Numbered from the stretch's first letter, positions 20,562 through 31,873 are shown. The stretch is 64,000 nt of DNA from Rhodocyclaceae bacterium (GCA_016791105.1 JAEUNM010000095.1:62001-126000), one strand, 5' to 3'. A program made the numbers and translations. The notes: a model not told the origin generated them from the sequence alone.

Positions 20562-20924
20562 TTACTTAGGGATTTCCTTTATCTTCGAATCCGGCGCGGT
20601 CGACGCGCCCCCGCCTGCCTCCGGCACAGCGGGCGCCGGTTGCGTTACAGGAGCCGACTCGACCACACTTTTTGGCGGCTTGCGCACCCCATGCATGGCC
20701 GTCAATGAAAGACTGGTCACGAAAAATACAGCGGCAAGCGCGGCCGTCGTACGACTCAGGAAATTTGCCGAGCCGGTAGCCCCAAAAAGACTGCCCGAGG
20801 CGCCGCTGCCGAATGCGGCCCCCATGTCCGCACCTTTGCCGTGTTGTAAAAGCACCAACACCACGACGGAAACGCCTACCATGATGTGCAGCGTCAATAC
20901 CAAACCAAAAGCCATTCCGTTCAT
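20562..20924 (-). CDS. secG: Preprotein translocase subunit SecG
   Basis: A 120-residue inner-membrane protein of the SecYEG translocon. Two hydrophobic helices (about 7-26 and 52-70) flank the conserved [20 protein letters not shown] loop. The C-terminal 45 residues are rich in Pro, Ala and Gly, a variable tail. ATG 20924 lies 10 bp after tpiA, so the two are probably co-transcribed. The tpiA-secG-nuo order is common in betaproteobacteria, but the tRNA-Leu gene often found between secG and nuoA is absent. Confidence 0.93.
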   Translation of the reverse strand: MNGMAFGLVLTLHIMVGVSVVVLVLLQHGKGADMGAAFGSGASGSLFGATGSANFLSRTTAALAAVFFVTSLSLTAMHGVRKPPKSVVESAPVTQPAPAVPEAGGGASTAPDSKIKEIPK

Positions 20925-20934
20925 TCGAATCCTC

Positions 20935-21687
20935 TCAGCGCGCGGCCGCCGCCACGATGGCCAGAAAGTCTTCCGCCACCAGCGACGCCCCGCCGATCAA
21001 GCCGCCATCGACGTCTGCCATCGAAAACAGCTCGGCCGCGTTATCGCGCTTGACACTGCCGCCATAGAGAATGCGCACTTCGGCGGCAATGCGTTTGTCA
21101 TGATCGGCGAGCTGCTTGCGCAACTCGCCATGTACTTCCTGCGCCTGTGCAGAGCTTGCGGTACGTCCGGTGCCTATCGCCCACACGGGCTCGTAAGCAA
21201 TGACGGCGCGCGCCAGCGCGGCCATCCCGGTGACATGCAGCACGGCGCCGATCTGACGCGACACCACTTCCAGCGTCAGATTCGCCTCACGCTCGGCGAG
21301 CGTTTCGCCCAGGCACAGAATGGGGGTGAGCCCGGCCTTTTGCGCGGCGATGAACTTTTCGGCGACCACGGCATCCGTGTCACCGTACAAGGCTCGCCGC
21401 TCGGAGTGGCCTACGATTACGTAGCGGCAACCGAAGTCGGCCAGCATTGAACCAGCAACTTCCCCGGTATATGCCCCCTGGGCGTGTTGGCTCAGATTTT
21501 GCGCCCCCCAGGCGATGCCGCTCCCAGCGAGGGAATCCTGCAACTGGCCAAGGTAGGGATAAGGCGCACACAGCGCGACGTCGACTGCATCCAATGCCCG
21601 GGACGCCTTCAATGCTTCCAGCAAGGCCGCGTTCGAGGCGCGGTTGCCGTGCATTTTCCAGTTGCCCGCCACCAGCTTGCGTCGCAT
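20935..21687 (-). CDS. tpiA: Triosephosphate isomerase
   Basis: A 250-residue TIM-barrel enzyme that interconverts dihydroxyacetone phosphate and glyceraldehyde 3-phosphate. The active-site Lys (NWKMHG), His (VIGHSERR as VGHSERR) and Glu ([11 protein letters not shown]) are all present, with the phosphate-binding YGGSVK near the end. ATG 21687 gives the standard start [11 protein letters not shown]; upstream sequence in frame is non-coding and contains the likely promoter. Confidence 0.97.
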   Translation of the reverse strand: MRRKLVAGNWKMHGNRASNAALLEALKASRALDAVDVALCAPYPYLGQLQDSLAGSGIAWGAQNLSQHAQGAYTGEVAGSMLADFGCRYVIVGHSERRALYGDTDAVVAEKFIAAQKAGLTPILCLGETLAEREANLTLEVVSRQIGAVLHVTGMAALARAVIAYEPVWAIGTGRTASSAQAQEVHGELRKQLADHDKRIAAEVRILYGGSVKRDNAAELFSMADVDGGLIGGASLVAEDFLAIVAAAAR

Positions 21688-21712
21688 CGAGCCCCCCCGG
21701 TAAAAGTGCGCG

Positions 21713-21741
21713 ATTCTAACGCACGCGGGCGGTAGCGGCAA
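21713..21741 (-). promoter_or_regulatory. Candidate sigma-70 promoter of tpiA-secG
   Basis: On the minus strand TTGCCG (21741-21736) and TAGAAT (21718-21713) are separated by exactly 17 bp. The -10 element ends 25 nt before the tpiA start codon, so the leader would be short (about 20 nt). Confidence 0.55.
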
Positions 21742-21904
21742 ACCCGTAACGGCGGGAAAGCAACAGACAGTGCGCGCGAGCCACGCCAGCCTGGCATGGC
21801 ACGTAAGTTTCGGCGCCGGGCGCCCACTTCGGCCCGGCATTGCTCGCTTCGCGTGTAGCGGGTCGTGGAGGGTCGTCCCATCTCACCCAACAACGGCGAC
21901 CCTG

Positions 21905-21946
21905 CTTTGCACCAGGGCAGGCATGCCCTGGCTCCAGCGTGCAAAG
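21905..21946. repeat. Nested inverted repeat (two-stage hairpin)
   Basis: Outer arms CTTTGCAC (21905-21912) and GTGCAAAG (21939-21946) enclose perfect inner arms CCAGGGCA (21912-21919) and TGCCCTGG (21924-21931) with a 4-nt loop. There is no T-run on either strand, so it is not a typical intrinsic terminator. Confidence 0.6.
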
Positions 21947-22035
21947 TGCCCGCGGCCGTACATCCGGCCCGGCCTCCAGACGCGGCGCCATGGGGCACGA
22001 TCAGCGGAGGGAGATTGCACTCCCGCAGCAAAAGT

Positions 22036-23391
22036 TCAGGCTGCCATGGCCTCGCGAACGGCCTCGGCGATGTCGCCTGCGAGCTTGCTCACCTGGCCTG
22101 CGTCACGCCCTTCGACCATCACGCGCAACAAGGGCTCGGTGCCGGACGGTCGCAACAGGACACGGCCGGATCCGTCCAGTTCTCGCTCGGCGTCGTTTTT
22201 TGCGCGTTCGATCGATGGCGCGGACCGCCAGTCGAAATCGTTGGGCAGGCGCACGTTCACGAGCGTCTGCGGATACAGGGTCAGGTCGGCGCATGCCTGC
22301 GCGAGCGTCATGTTCTGCGAGCGCAGTGCCGACAGTACCTGCAATGCCGCGATGATGCCGTCGCCGGTCGTATGGCAATCCAGGCAGATCACATGCCCGG
22401 AGCCCTCTCCGCCCAATTTCCAGCCACGCTCGTGCATCAATTCGAGTACGTAGCGGTCGCCCACCTTGGCGCGCGCAAAATCGACGCCAAGGCGCTTCAA
22501 GCCGTGCTCCAGGCCGAGGTTGCTCATTTGCGTTCCAACCACGCCCTCGATTTTGCCGCTGCGAATGCGGGAGCGTGCGATCACGTACAAAAGCTGATCA
22601 CCGTCATAAACGCGCCCGGTCGAATCCGCCATGATCACGCGGTCCGCGTCGCCGTCCAGCGCGATCCCCAAATCTGCGCCGAAGCGGTGCACTGCGTCTG
22701 AGAGCGAGCGCGGTACGGTCGCCCCCACGCCGTCGTTTATATTGGTTCCGTTCGGTTCCCCACCTACCACGAATACTTCCGCGCCCAGTTCGTGGAACAC
22801 CGCGGGCGCAACGTGGTAAGCGGCGCCATTGGCGCAATCGAGCGCAATACGCAGGCCGCGCAAATCGAGATCATTCGGGAAGGTGGCCTTGCAAAATTCG
22901 ATATACCTACCGCGCGCATCCTCGACACGCCGCACCTTGCCCAACTGCGCCGAGGGCATGCAGCCCATGGGCTGCTCCAGGCGCGCCTCGATATCGCGCT
23001 CCACGGCGTCCGGCAGCTTGGTCCCGTGGGCGGAAAAAAACTTTATTCCATTGTCGTCGTAGGGATTGTGCGATGCGCTGATCACGACACCGGCCTGCAG
23101 GCGCAGCGCTCGGGTCAGATAGGCGACGGCCGGAGTCGGCACCACCTTCGCCTGCACCACGTCGACACCGGCAGCCGTAAAACCGGCTTCCAGTGCCGCT
23201 TCGAGCATGTATCCGGATATGCGCGTGTCCTTGCCGATCAACACCGCCGGATGGTCGCCGGCGGGGAGATGTTCGCGCGCCACCAGCGTTTTGCCGGCAG
23301 CATAGCCTAGTCTGAGCACAAATTCGGGCGTGATCGGCATCTGTCCGACGCATCCGCGTACGCCGTCCGTACCGAAATATTTCCTAGTCAT
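22036..23391 (-). CDS. glmM: Phosphoglucosamine mutase
   Basis: A 451-residue enzyme that converts glucosamine 6-phosphate to glucosamine 1-phosphate for peptidoglycan and lipopolysaccharide synthesis. The phosphoserine loop [12 protein letters not shown] (active Ser near residue 107), the metal loop ALDGDADR and the C-terminal phosphate-binding [15 protein letters not shown] are intact. The start ATG overlaps the end of folP by 8 nt, suggesting coupled translation. The folP-glmM pair is conserved across proteobacteria. Confidence 0.97.
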   Translation of the reverse strand: MTRKYFGTDGVRGCVGQMPITPEFVLRLGYAAGKTLVAREHLPAGDHPAVLIGKDTRISGYMLEAALEAGFTAAGVDVVQAKVVPTPAVAYLTRALRLQAGVVISASHNPYDDNGIKFFSAHGTKLPDAVERDIEARLEQPMGCMPSAQLGKVRRVEDARGRYIEFCKATFPNDLDLRGLRIALDCANGAAYHVAPAVFHELGAEVFVVGGEPNGTNINDGVGATVPRSLSDAVHRFGADLGIALDGDADRVIMADSTGRVYDGDQLLYVIARSRIRSGKIEGVVGTQMSNLGLEHGLKRLGVDFARAKVGDRYVLELMHERGWKLGGEGSGHVICLDCHTTGDGIIAALQVLSALRSQNMTLAQACADLTLYPQTLVNVRLPNDFDWRSAPSIERAKNDAERELDGSGRVLLRPSGTEPLLRVMVEGRDAGQVSKLAGDIAEAVREAMAA

Positions 23392-24241
23392 GGTCCTGTC
23401 CTTGTTCGTTTATGGCTTGCCAAATCGCGAACGCATCGCGAGTTGCCGCAACATCGTGTACGCGCACGATGCGCGCGCCAGCTTCCACCGCCATCAGTGC
23501 GGCAGCCACGCTCGCGACGATGCGATCGGCCACGGCGCGGCCGGTAATTTGTCCAAGCATGGATTTGCGCGACAAGCCGACCAGCAGCGTACATCCAAGA
23601 TCGGAAAACAGCCGCAGATTCTTGAGCAATGCAAGATTGTGGTTTAGCGCCTTGCCGAAACAAAAGCCCGGATCGACGCATATGCGCTCATGGCCGATGC
23701 CGGCTTGATTCGCTACGGCTATGCGCTGTTGCAGAAACCCCTTGATGTCCTCGACGACGTTCAGGTAGCGGGGAGCATTCTGCATCGAACGCGGTTCCCC
23801 CTGCATGTGCATAATGCACACTGCAGCATTTACGCCCGCAAGGGTATCGACAGCATCCTCTGCCTGCAGGGCATTTATGTCATTGATAAGCGCTGCGCCG
23901 CCGGCCAGGGCCGCGCGCATTACCGGCGCTTTGCAGGTGTCCACCGAAATCGGCACGGGCAAGTTGCACAGTCTTTCGAGCAGAGGAAGAACGCGGTCAA
24001 TTTCTTCCTGTGCCGACACAGGCGCCGCGCCGGGGCGGGAAGATTCGCCGCCGATATCGATGAGGTCGGCACCATCGGCAAGCATTTGCAGCGCCTGCTC
24101 TTCGGCGCGCCCCAGGTCACGCGCAAGGCCGTCGCCAGAGAACGAGTCCGGCGTGACATTCACGATCCCCATGATGCGCGGACGTGACAGGTCGAGGCGG
24201 TAGGGCCCGCATTGCAGATGTGCGCTGATGATCGGCCCCAA
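23384..24241 (-). CDS. folP: Dihydropteroate synthase
   Basis: A 285-residue TIM-barrel enzyme that joins p-aminobenzoate to dihydropterin pyrophosphate in folate synthesis. Motifs seen are [14 protein letters not shown], with GDG where many homologues have [14 protein letters not shown], and VDPGFCFGK with the pterin-site region. No ATG lies at the family-typical position; the best start is TTG 24241, eight residues before [10 protein letters not shown]. That TTG lies inside the T-run of the intrinsic terminator that follows ftsH, and no clear ribosome-binding site is seen, so the start is uncertain. Confidence 0.92.
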   Translation of the reverse strand: MGPIISAHLQCGPYRLDLSRPRIMGIVNVTPDSFSGDGLARDLGRAEEQALQMLADGADLIDIGGESSRPGAAPVSAQEEIDRVLPLLERLCNLPVPISVDTCKAPVMRAALAGGAALINDINALQAEDAVDTLAGVNAAVCIMHMQGEPRSMQNAPRYLNVVEDIKGFLQQRIAVANQAGIGHERICVDPGFCFGKALNHNLALLKNLRLFSDLGCTLLVGLSRKSMLGQITGRAVADRIVASVAAALMAVEAGARIVRVHDVAATRDAFAIWQAINEQGQDHD

Positions 24242-24271
24242 AAAAGCGAAACGGGCCTTGCGGCCCGTTTA
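24240..24271 (-). terminator. Intrinsic terminator downstream of ftsH
   Basis: Perfect 9-bp arms AAACGGGCC and GGCCCGTTT with a 4-nt loop are followed on the minus strand by CGC and seven T residues. It begins 10 nt after the ftsH stop and ends on the folP start codon. Confidence 0.85.
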
Positions 24272-24281
24272 AGTCAATTCG

Positions 24282-26162
24282 TCAAGCCGGTGCTGTGGCG
24301 GTAGGTGCCGCCCCGGCAGAATTGTTCGAGGACGGTTTTCCTGGCGCCGACGAAGGTTTTGGCGGACGCGGCGGGCGGCCTTCCATGATGTCATTGATCT
24401 GGTCCGCATCCAGCGTTTCCCACTCCAGCAAGGCCTTCGCCATGGCCTCGACCTTGTCGTGGTTTTCCTCGATGAGGCGACGCGCAAGCGCGTACTGTTC
24501 GTCGATGATGTGACGAATTTCGGCATCGACCTTCTGCATCGTCGATTCCGACACGTTGCGATGGGTGGTGATGGCGCGGCCGACGAAAACTTCGCCTTCT
24601 TCTTCGCCGTAAACCATGGGGCCGAGACTGCTCGACATACCCCATTGCGTGACCATGCGGCGTGCCAGATCGGTCGCACGCTGGAAGTCATTCGACGCGC
24701 CGGTGGTCATCTGATTCATGAAAATTTCTTCGGCGATGCGTCCGCCGAAAAGCACGGAAATCATCTGCAACAGCCGGTCGCGATCCTGACTGTAGCGGTC
24801 GTGCTCGGGCAACTGCATGGTGACGCCGAGCGCCCGCCCGCGCGGGATGATGGTGACTTTATGCACCGGATCGGTTTTCGGCAGCAGGCGCGCTACCACG
24901 GCATGACCGGATTCGTGGTAGGCGGTATTGCGGCGTTCTTCCTCCGGCATGACGACCGAACGGCGCTCGGCGCCCATGATGATTTTGTCTTTGGCGCGCT
25001 CGAAGTCCTCCATATCCACGACCCGCTTGTTTGCACGCGCCGCGAATAGTGCTGCCTCATTGACCAGATTGGCGAGATCCGCGCCGGCAAAACCCGGCGT
25101 GCCGCGCGCGAGGATGGCTGCATCCACGTCAGGCGCCACGGGCACCTTGCGCATGTGCACGCGAATGATCTGCTCGCGGCCGCGTATGTCCGGCAGGGGC
25201 ACGACCACCTGGCGGTCGAAACGTCCTGGCCGCAATAAGGCAGGGTCGAGCACGTCCGGGCGGTTGGTCGCGGCGATCACGATGACGCCGGTATTACCCT
25301 CGAAGCCATCCATTTCGACCAGCAACTGATTCAGCGTCTGTTCGCGCTCGTCATTGCCGCCGCCAAGACCGGCGCCGCGCTGGCGGCCGACGGCGTCGAT
25401 TTCATCGATGAAGATAATGCAGGGCGCATGTTTTTTGGCCTGCTCGAACATGTCGCGCACGCGCGCAGCGCCCACGCCGACGAACATTTCGACGAAATCG
25501 GAACCGGATATCGAAAAGAACGGCACCTTGGCTTCGCCGGCGATGGCCTTGGCGAGCAAGGTTTTGCCGGTACCCGGCGAACCGACCATGAGCACGCCCT
25601 TGGGAATACGCCCGCCCAATTTCTGGAACTTGGACGGGTCGCGCAGAAATTCAACCAGCTCGCCGACTTCTTCCTTTGCTTCGTCGCAGCCTGCGACATC
25701 GGCGAAAGTAACGGAATTGGTCGATTCATCCAGCATGCGCGCGCGCGACTTGCCGAACGAGAAAGCCCCACCGCGGCCGCCACCCTGCATCTGGCGCATG
25801 AAAAATATCCACACCCCGATCAATAGCAACATCGGGAACCAGGACACGAAAATATTCATGAGCAGGGACTGCTCTTCTTCCGGCTTGGCAATGACCTTGA
25901 CGTTGTACTTGAGCAGATCGCTCACGAGCCAAATGTCGGGCGGCGCATAAACCGTAATTTTGCGATTTTCGGTCGTGGTGGCGTCCAGCGTACGCCCCTG
26001 CATGACGACCTTCTGGATGTGCCCCTGCTTCACCTCTTCGAGGAATTGCGAATAATCCATCGCGCTCTGCGTGGTCTGGCGCGAATTGAACTGGTTGAAC
26101 ACCGTCATGAGCACGACGCCTATGACCAGCCAGATCGCCAGATTTTTGAAAAGATTGTTCAA
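24282..26162 (-). CDS. ftsH: ATP-dependent zinc metalloprotease FtsH
   Basis: A 626-residue membrane-anchored AAA+ protease that degrades misfolded membrane proteins and regulators. Helix 1 (about 4-24) and helix 2 (about 102-122) flank a short periplasmic domain. Walker A is GSPGTGKT (194-201), Walker B IIFIDEID, the second-region-of-homology arginines are in RPGRFDR, and the zinc site is HESGH (416-420). I place the start at TTG 26162, which gives the classic [13 protein letters not shown]-terminus and follows GAGGA by 6 nt. The last 30 residues are a Pro/Ser/Ala tail. Confidence 0.95.
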   Translation of the reverse strand: MNNLFKNLAIWLVIGVVLMTVFNQFNSRQTTQSAMDYSQFLEEVKQGHIQKVVMQGRTLDATTTENRKITVYAPPDIWLVSDLLKYNVKVIAKPEEEQSLLMNIFVSWFPMLLLIGVWIFFMRQMQGGGRGGAFSFGKSRARMLDESTNSVTFADVAGCDEAKEEVGELVEFLRDPSKFQKLGGRIPKGVLMVGSPGTGKTLLAKAIAGEAKVPFFSISGSDFVEMFVGVGAARVRDMFEQAKKHAPCIIFIDEIDAVGRQRGAGLGGGNDEREQTLNQLLVEMDGFEGNTGVIVIAATNRPDVLDPALLRPGRFDRQVVVPLPDIRGREQIIRVHMRKVPVAPDVDAAILARGTPGFAGADLANLVNEAALFAARANKRVVDMEDFERAKDKIIMGAERRSVVMPEEERRNTAYHESGHAVVARLLPKTDPVHKVTIIPRGRALGVTMQLPEHDRYSQDRDRLLQMISVLFGGRIAEEIFMNQMTTGASNDFQRATDLARRMVTQWGMSSSLGPMVYGEEEGEVFVGRAITTHRNVSESTMQKVDAEIRHIIDEQYALARRLIEENHDKVEAMAKALLEWETLDADQINDIMEGRPPRPPKPSSAPGKPSSNNSAGAAPTATAPA

Positions 26163-26289
26163 CTCGGTTCCTCGACGGCAAAAGGACGCTGCGCGCCACA
26201 GTGCGCACAATCGTCCACCATAGATGGATTCTAATGACTAACGTTCATTCGGGCAATTGCAGCCCGCCAAAATAGGATTGCGGTTTGTA

Positions 26290-26910
26290 TCAGGCGTGCT
26301 TTCCTCGCCCGAGCAAATACACCTCGGCGCTTCGATCGCGCGAACTGTCCGGTTTGCGCACCGCCACGCTGCCGAATACGCCCGCCATGGCGCGCCGGAA
26401 GTCATCGCTGCCGCTGCCCTGAAAGACCTTTACGAGCATGTCGCCGCCGGGCTTTAGCGAAACCCGGGCGAATTCCAGTGCTAGTTCGCACAAATGCATC
26501 GCGCGCGCCTGGTCGGTTGCAGCGATACCTGAAATATTGGGGGCCATGTCGGACATTACAAGGTCCACCGGCCGTCCGCCCAAACTTTCGTTCAACAATT
26601 CGAGCACTGCGTCCGAATTGAAATCGCCGGCTATGAATTCGACCCCGGCGATAGCCTGCATGGGCAGAAGGTCGACCGCCAGCACCCGTCCGCCCGCCCC
26701 TACTGCTTTTGCCGCCACCTGCGACCAGCCGCCCGGTGCGGCGCCAAGGTCCACTACCGCCATGCCGGAGCGCAACAAGCGGTCCCGGCGATCGATCTCC
26801 ATCAGCTTGAACGCCGCACGTGACCGCCAACCTTCCGCCTTGGCGCGTTTGACCCAGTGGTCCGTAACATGTTCATGCAGCCAGGCGCTGCTGGATTTGC
26901 TTCTGGCCAT
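26290..26910 (-). CDS. rlmE: 23S rRNA 2'-O-ribose methyltransferase RlmE (FtsJ)
   Basis: A 206-residue SAM-dependent enzyme that methylates U2552 of 23S rRNA. The N-terminus has the substrate Lys ([23 protein letters not shown]), the SAM loop is [14 protein letters not shown], and the catalytic Asp, Lys and Glu positions are in [22 protein letters not shown] and [12 protein letters not shown]. ftsH follows 127 bp downstream, the usual rrmJ-ftsH order. The start is 31 bp from the divergent yhbY-like gene. Confidence 0.96.
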   Translation of the reverse strand: MARSKSSSAWLHEHVTDHWVKRAKAEGWRSRAAFKLMEIDRRDRLLRSGMAVVDLGAAPGGWSQVAAKAVGAGGRVLAVDLLPMQAIAGVEFIAGDFNSDAVLELLNESLGGRPVDLVMSDMAPNISGIAATDQARAMHLCELALEFARVSLKPGGDMLVKVFQGSGSDDFRRAMAGVFGSVAVRKPDSSRDRSAEVYLLGRGKHA

Positions 26911-26941
26911 AGCCTAATATACCCGCCCTTTTGCAGTCCTC

Positions 26942-27457
26942 ATGACGATGCCCGAATTGACGCCCGAACTGCGCCGCGAATTGCGCGCGCGCGCCCACGC
27001 CCTGTCGCCGGTAGTTTCCATTGCGAGCAAAGGACTTAGCGCCGCGGTGCTGAAGGAAATCGATCGTTCGCTGCAGGCACACGAATTGATCAAGGTGCGC
27101 ATATATGGGGCCGAGCGCGACGATCGCGAACGATACCTCGAGGAAATATGCACTGCCCTGTCCGCCCAGCCGGTACAGCACATCGGCAACATACTGGTGC
27201 TGTTCCGGGAACGTCCGCAGCCCGATGCTGTGGTGCCAAAGAGCCCGCCCAAAGTGCCAGCCCGGACTCCGGCACGCACGCAGGCCCGCCCCGGCACCAA
27301 AAACCTCGCGCGGTCCAGGACGCCAGCCACGGCCACCCCAACCGCAAGACGCTCAGCTTCCGGACCCAATCAACGCACTGCGCGATCCGGCATGCGAGCG
27401 GAACCGGCCAGCACACGCACGGCACAGCCGCCGCGCCGCCGCCTAGTCAAAAAGTGA
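26942..27457 (+). CDS. yhbY: YhbY-like RNA-binding (CRM domain) protein with long basic tail
   Basis: A 171-residue protein. Residues 4-93 form a CRM domain of the YhbY type (LTPELRRELRARAH, SIASKGLSAAVLKEIDRSL, HELIKVRI), a fold that binds pre-50S ribosomal RNA. Typical YhbY proteins end there, near 97 residues. This one continues for about 75 residues of Pro, Ala, Arg, Thr and Gln with no predicted fold, strongly basic. It is divergent from rlmE, another 50S maturation factor, across 31 bp. Its last 15 bp overlap the convergent DUF4149 gene. Confidence 0.88.
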   Translation: MTMPELTPELRRELRARAHALSPVVSIASKGLSAAVLKEIDRSLQAHELIKVRIYGAERDDRERYLEEICTALSAQPVQHIGNILVLFRERPQPDAVVPKSPPKVPARTPARTQARPGTKNLARSRTPATATPTARRSASGPNQRTARSGMRAEPASTRTAQPPRRRLVKK

Positions 27458-28093
27458 GCCCGGGCGCAATCCGCGCCCCTGCACGCCCAGCAGTACCAGA
27501 CCGCACAGCGTCTGCACCAGGTAGAGCACGCTCGATATGCCGTGCCAAGCCGCGAAGCGATCGGCCAGCACGCTTTTCATGACTTCGAGCGGTTTGGCTT
27601 GATCCTTCAAGTGGGCCAACACAGGCTGAACACCGAACTGGCCCAGCAGGGTAAGCGCCAGCATGAGGCATACGATCCAGAATACCGGGCTTTTCCACAA
27701 CGCGGCCCGCAGCCGCAGCGCCAGGAAAATCAACAGGTAGGCGGCACAAGCGATTCCCAGCCAAGCGCCACGAGCAAACAGCACCCCGGCAATTTCCCCC
27801 GCCAAGGCGCGATTGCCGGCGAGGATGCCGAACAAACTGGGCGCCACCAGATAACCCACGGTAAGCAGGCTGCCGATCCACAGGGTAATCGCTAGACGGT
27901 AGCCAAACCCGGACACCCGGCCAGCCCAGCCGGTGCTGCCGCCGGATCGCTCGCGAGCCGCAGTATTGGCGCTGCGCCGGCCGCGTGTTGCGGCGGCAGC
28001 TTTGCGCTCGGCGCGCGCCGCTGGCGGGGACGGGTCAAGTTCGGCCCATTCGTCGCCGCACGCGGACGCGCGCGGCTTTTTTGCAGAGGCCAC
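27443..28093 (-). CDS. DUF4149-type membrane protein
   Basis: A 216-residue protein, probably with four helices in the last 150 residues (GYRLAITLWIGSLLTVGYLV, AWLGIACAAYLLIFLAL, VFWIVCLMLALTLLGQF, SSVLYLVQTLCGLVLLGV). The pattern and its position after greA match the DUF4149 family, whose function is unknown. The first 60 residues are basic and Ala/Arg-rich. The start given is GTG 28093, 13 bp after greA; a later start nearer the first helix would give a more usual length. It probably belongs to the carA-carB-greA operon. Confidence 0.75.
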   Translation of the reverse strand: MASAKKPRASACGDEWAELDPSPPAARAERKAAAATRGRRSANTAARERSGGSTGWAGRVSGFGYRLAITLWIGSLLTVGYLVAPSLFGILAGNRALAGEIAGVLFARGAWLGIACAAYLLIFLALRLRAALWKSPVFWIVCLMLALTLLGQFGVQPVLAHLKDQAKPLEVMKSVLADRFAAWHGISSVLYLVQTLCGLVLLGVQGRGLRPGSLFD

Positions 28094-28106
28094 CTGGGCG
28101 CCGCAC

Positions 28107-28583
28107 CTAAATGTAGCGCACGTCCATGATTTCGTACTCGCGCAGGCCGCCGGGCGCCTGAACCTCGGCGATGTCGCCCGCGTATTTCCCTATGAGGGCA
28201 CGTGCAATCGGCGAATTGACCGAAATTTTGCTGTCCTTGAGGTCGGCCTCGTCGTCGCCCACGATCTGGTAGCGCACTTTTTTGCCGGCATCCAGATCTT
28301 CGAGATCTACCGTGGCGCCAAATACGATGCGTCCATCCGCATCGAGCAATTGTGGGTCGATGACCTGGGCATTGGACAGCTTGCCTTCGATTTCCTTGAT
28401 GCGCCCTTCGATGAAGCCCTGGCGTTCTTTCGCGGCGTCGTATTCGGCGTTTTCGGACAAATCGCCATGCGCGCGCGCTTCGGCAATCGCCGAGATCACG
28501 TTGGGCCGGTCAACGGTTTTCAGCCGGTGCAATTCGAGCTTGAGTTTTTCCGCACCGAATTTCGTCAGAGGTATCGTGCTCAT
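28107..28583 (-). CDS. greA: Transcription elongation factor GreA
   Basis: A 158-residue factor that stimulates RNA cleavage by backtracked RNA polymerase. The N-terminal coiled coil (about 8-75) carries the acidic tip ([15 protein letters not shown], with the Asp and Glu needed for cleavage), and the C-terminal FKBP-like domain includes [15 protein letters not shown]. It begins 9 bp after carB, a linkage common in proteobacteria. Confidence 0.97.
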   Translation of the reverse strand: MSTIPLTKFGAEKLKLELHRLKTVDRPNVISAIAEARAHGDLSENAEYDAAKERQGFIEGRIKEIEGKLSNAQVIDPQLLDADGRIVFGATVDLEDLDAGKKVRYQIVGDDEADLKDSKISVNSPIARALIGKYAGDIAEVQAPGGLREYEIMDVRYI

Positions 28584-28592
28584 GAGTTTCGA

Positions 28593-31500
28593 TCAGTTCA
28601 GTTCGGCGTGAAGATCCTGCATTGCATAAACGTCCATACCGTCGAGGTGCAGCATGCCGGCACAAGCCGCGCGCGCACCTTCGATCGTCGTATAGACCGT
28701 CACTTTCTGCGCCAGCGCACTCACGCGTATCGAACGCGAGTCCAGAATGGCGCTGCGCTTTTCCTCGACCGTATTGACGATCAAGGCAATTTCGTTGTTC
28801 TTGATCATATCGACCACGTGCGGCCGCCCTTCATTGACTTTATTCACGGGCGTAACCGGCAATCCCGCGGCCGCAATCGTGTTGGCGGTACCGCGCGTGG
28901 CGATCAGCGAAAACCCCAGTTCGTGCAGTTTTTTCGCCACATCGACCAGCTTGCCCTTGTCGGCCGGCTTTACGCTGATGAAGGCCCGGCCCGCACGCGG
29001 CAATTTGACGCCGGCCGCGATCTGGCTCTTTATGAACGCCTCGGCAAAGCTACGGCCCACCCCCATCACTTCGCCGGTCGATTTCATTTCCGGCCCCAGT
29101 ATCGAATCGACGCCGGGGAATTTGATGAACGGGAACACCGCCTCCTTGACGGAATAATACGGCGGCACCACTTCGCCTCTTACGGCCTGTGCAGCCAGAC
29201 TGCGGCCGGCCATGCAACGCGCGGCGATTTTCGCCAGCGGCAGGCCACAAGCCTTGGATACGAAAGGCACGGTACGCGAGGCGCGCGGATTGACTTCCAG
29301 CACATACACTTCGGGCGCATCGTGATCGTGCTTGATCGCGAACTGCACGTTCATGAGCCCGCACACCTTGAGCGCCTGCGCCATGAGCACGGTCTGACGG
29401 CGCAATTCCTGCTGCAGTTCCTGCGACAGCGAAAACGGCGGCAGCGAACAGGCGGAATCGCCGGAATGCACGCCGGCCTGTTCGATATGCTCCATGATCC
29501 CGCCTATGATCACCTCCGATCCGTCGGACAGCGCATCCACATCCACTTCCGTCGCATCGTTGAGGAAACGATCCAGCAGCACCGGGCTGTCGTTCGACAC
29601 CTTGACCGCCTCGCGCATGTAGCGCTCGAGGTCTTTCTGCTCGTGCACGATTTCCATCGCGCGCCCGCCCAATACGTAAGACGGCCGCACCACCAGCGGA
29701 TAACCGATGTCGGCCGCCAGCCGCACCGCATCTTCCGGGGTGCGCGCAGTGCGATTGGGCGGCTGTTTCAGGCCCAGTGCATGCAATAACTGCTGGAAGC
29801 GCTCGCGGTCTTCCGCGGCATCTATCATGTCCGGGCTGGTGCCGATGATGGGCACGCCGTTCGCTTCGAGGTCGCGCGCGCGTTTCAGCGGCGTTTGCCC
29901 GCCGAACTGCACGATCACGCCTTCCGGGCGCTCGACATGCACGATTTCCAGAATGTCTTCCAGCGTGAGCGGCTCGAAATACAGGCGGTCGGAAGTGTCG
30001 TAATCGGTCGACACGGTTTCCGGATTGCAATTGACCATGATGGTTTCGAAGCCATCCTCGCGCAGCGCAAGAGCCGCGTGCACGCAGCAATAGTCGAATT
30101 CGATGCCCTGCCCGATGCGGTTCGGCCCACCGCCCAGCACCATGATCTTGCGCCGCGAGCTGGGCCCGGCCTCGCACTCTTCCTCGTAGGTGGAGTACAT
30201 GTAGGCCGTGGAGGTGGCGAATTCCGCCGCGCAGGTATCCACACGCTTGTACACCGGTCGCACGCCGAGCGCATGGCGCGCCTGGCGCACCGCGGTTTCG
30301 TCGCTGCCGATCAGGCGCGCGATGCGACGATCGGAAAAACCCTTGCGTTTCAGCGCGCGCATGGCCGGCTGGTCAATGGACTTCAGACTGCGGCCGGTGA
30401 TCTGTTTTTCGGTCTTGACGATGTCCTCGATCTGGGCCAGGAACCACACATCGATGCGCGTGAGCCCATGCACTTCCGCCAGCGTCATGCCATTGCGGAA
30501 AGCCTGGCCGATGTACCAGATGCGGTTGGCGCCCGGATCGGCCAGTTCGCGCTCAAGGTCTTCCTCGTCGGCCTCGACCTCGTCCAGCCCATACACGCTC
30601 ACTTCCAGCCCGCGCAACGCTTTTTGCAAGGATTCCTGAAAGGTGCGTCCGATCGCCATGACCTCGCCGACCGACTTCATCTGCGTAGTCAGCCTGTCAT
30701 TGGCCTGCGGGAATTTTTCGAACGCGAAGCGCGGGACTTTGGTCACCACGTAATCGATCGTCGGCTCGAACGAAGCCGGCGTGGCGCCACCAGTAATTTC
30801 GTTGCGCAATTCGTCCAGCGTATAGCCCACCGCCAGTTTCGCCGCCACCTTGGCGATCGGAAAGCCGGTGGCCTTGGATGCCAGCGCAGACGAACGCGAT
30901 ACACGCGGATTCATTTCGATCACGATCATGCGGCCATCGTGCGGATTGATCGCGAACTGCACGTTCGAGCCGCCGGTATCCACGCCGATTTCGCGCAATA
31001 CCGCGATCGACGCATTGCGCATGATCTGGTATTCCTTGTCGGTCAGCGTCTGCGCCGGCGCGATGGTGATCGAATCGCCCGTGTGCACGCCCATCGGATC
31101 AAGGTTTTCGATCGAACAGATGATGATGCAGTTATCCGCGCGGTCGCGCACCACCTCCATCTCGAATTCTTTCCAGCCGATCAGACTTTCTTCGATCAGC
31201 AATTCGCGTGTCGGAGACATTTCCAGCCCGCGCTTGCATATTTCGACGAATTCTTCCTGGTTGTAGGCGATGCCACCGCCGCTCCCACCCAGCGTGAATG
31301 AGGGCCGGATGATGGCCGGATAGCCCAGCGCCGCCTGAACCTGCATGGCCTCTTCGAGCGAGTGGGCAATACCCGAACGCGCCGAACCCAGCCCGATGCG
31401 CGTCATCGCCTGCTTGAATTTCTCGCGGTCTTCTGCCTTGTCTATGGCCTCACGCGATGCACCGATCAGTTCGACGCCATATTTTTCCAGCACCCCGTAG

Positions 31501-31811
31501 CGCGCCAGATCGAGCGCGCAATTGAGTGCGGTCTGCCCGCCCATGGTCGGCAACAAAGCATCCGGGCGCTCTTTCTGAATGATTTTTTCCAGCACCTGCC
31601 AGCTGATGGGCTCGATGTAGGTCACGTCGGCCAGGCCCGGGTCGGTCATGATGGTGGCCGGGTTGGAATTCACCAGCACCACGCGATAGCCTTCTTCCCG
31701 CAGCGCCTTGCAAGCCTGCGCGCCGGAATAATCGAATTCGCAGGCCTGACCAATGATGATGGGGCCGGCGCCGATGATAAGGATGGACTTGAGGTCTGTA
31801 CGCTTGGGCAT
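28593..31811 (-). CDS. carB: Carbamoyl-phosphate synthase large subunit
   Basis: A 1072-residue enzyme with two homologous ATP-grasp halves that make carbamoyl phosphate for pyrimidines and arginine. The first half starts [17 protein letters not shown] and the second [16 protein letters not shown]. The C-terminal 135 residues form the methylglyoxal-synthase-like allosteric domain that binds UMP and ornithine. ATG 31811 gives the standard N-terminus [10 protein letters not shown]; upstream in-frame sequence is the 62-bp gap and carA. Confidence 0.97.
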   Translation of the reverse strand: MPKRTDLKSILIIGAGPIIIGQACEFDYSGAQACKALREEGYRVVLVNSNPATIMTDPGLADVTYIEPISWQVLEKIIQKERPDALLPTMGGQTALNCALDLARYGVLEKYGVELIGASREAIDKAEDREKFKQAMTRIGLGSARSGIAHSLEEAMQVQAALGYPAIIRPSFTLGGSGGGIAYNQEEFVEICKRGLEMSPTRELLIEESLIGWKEFEMEVVRDRADNCIIICSIENLDPMGVHTGDSITIAPAQTLTDKEYQIMRNASIAVLREIGVDTGGSNVQFAINPHDGRMIVIEMNPRVSRSSALASKATGFPIAKVAAKLAVGYTLDELRNEITGGATPASFEPTIDYVVTKVPRFAFEKFPQANDRLTTQMKSVGEVMAIGRTFQESLQKALRGLEVSVYGLDEVEADEEDLERELADPGANRIWYIGQAFRNGMTLAEVHGLTRIDVWFLAQIEDIVKTEKQITGRSLKSIDQPAMRALKRKGFSDRRIARLIGSDETAVRQARHALGVRPVYKRVDTCAAEFATSTAYMYSTYEEECEAGPSSRRKIMVLGGGPNRIGQGIEFDYCCVHAALALREDGFETIMVNCNPETVSTDYDTSDRLYFEPLTLEDILEIVHVERPEGVIVQFGGQTPLKRARDLEANGVPIIGTSPDMIDAAEDRERFQQLLHALGLKQPPNRTARTPEDAVRLAADIGYPLVVRPSYVLGGRAMEIVHEQKDLERYMREAVKVSNDSPVLLDRFLNDATEVDVDALSDGSEVIIGGIMEHIEQAGVHSGDSACSLPPFSLSQELQQELRRQTVLMAQALKVCGLMNVQFAIKHDHDAPEVYVLEVNPRASRTVPFVSKACGLPLAKIAARCMAGRSLAAQAVRGEVVPPYYSVKEAVFPFIKFPGVDSILGPEMKSTGEVMGVGRSFAEAFIKSQIAAGVKLPRAGRAFISVKPADKGKLVDVAKKLHELGFSLIATRGTANTIAAAGLPVTPVNKVNEGRPHVVDMIKNNEIALIVNTVEEKRSAILDSRSIRVSALAQKVTVYTTIEGARAACAGMLHLDGMDVYAMQDLHAELN

Positions 31812-31873
31812 GGCGGTACGGGCGAAAGGTGGGAACGACGGGATGCGCGCCGCAGGCGCGCATCGCCTTGAAA

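Larger units (their letters stand above)
21688..22035. other. 348-bp gene-free interval between glmM and tpiA
   Basis: No convincing gene on either strand. It contains the tpiA promoter candidate at its tpiA end and a nested inverted repeat near the middle (21905-21946). Open frames here have no family resemblance and are attributed to high GC content. Confidence 0.6.
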
